From Deltaproteobacteria bacterium CG_4_8_14_3_um_filter_43_13 (lineage in GTDB: Bacteria; Desulfobacterota; UBA8473), in NCBI GenBank assembly GCA_002782605.1, contig PFIF01000300.1, forward strand, positions 12,508-17,892: a stretch of 5,385 bases of DNA, written 5' to 3'. The notes under the pieces are model-generated. The model worked only from the letters and a program-made list of their open reading frames with translations, was not told the origin of the DNA and ran no database searches. How positions within the stretch are numbered: the first letter of the stretch is position 1; each line of letters starts with the position of its first letter. Position numbers and translations under genes: made by a program. Of the stretch, positions 5,361 through 5,385 are shown piece by piece.

Positions 5361-5385
5361 ATGTCAACTTATTTATGACTTTCAC

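Overview
The window is a piece of bacterial chromosome. It carries four recognisable genes: lnt (apolipoprotein N-acyltransferase, cut at the left edge), prfB (release factor 2), hemC (hydroxymethylbilane synthase) and, on the opposite strand, a DppD/OppD-type peptide ABC transporter ATPase. Lnt implies a diderm (outer-membrane) bacterium. Moderate to low GC (judged by eye, not computed), the lnt-prfB adjacency and several families of intergenic palindromic repeats would suit an uncultivated Desulfobacterota-like or neighbouring lineage. The sequence alone does not settle the taxonomy.

Layout. Positions 1-1545 hold lnt; its last 12 codons and its stop lie inside a tandem octamer repeat (GATTCAAG units). 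After a 61-nt gap comes prfB (1607-2717), which needs a +1 frameshift at CTT TGA (1673-1678), the classical RF2 autoregulatory site. A second copy of the octamer repeat begins in the prfB stop codon. Positions 2718-2928 form a repeat-rich leader with inverted GTTCAC-type repeats, a good sigma70-like promoter (TTGGCA, 18 nt, TATAAT) and a perfect 24-bp palindrome just downstream of the -10 box. hemC follows (2929-3840) and overlaps by 4 nt the 3' end of the convergent dppD-like gene (3837-4817, minus), which has its own candidate promoter at 4851-4879. Positions 4818-5385 contain no convincing gene. They hold a 102-bp AAATCC-type palindromic repeat (5088-5189), then a larger imperfect inverted repeat centred on a REPIN-like pair of GTAG-headed REP hairpins (5232-5288), then more inverted-repeat arms.

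The genes are housekeeping functions: lipoprotein maturation, translation termination, tetrapyrrole synthesis and peptide uptake. They do not form one pathway. lnt and prfB may be co-transcribed, hemC probably has its own promoter, and the transporter ATPase is separated from any permease or partner ATPase within the window. I see no defence system, CRISPR array, tRNA/rRNA or new multi-gene system. The unusual content is the repeats: one forms the C-terminus of Lnt, one sits over the hemC promoter, and the right-hand island looks like nested small non-autonomous elements.
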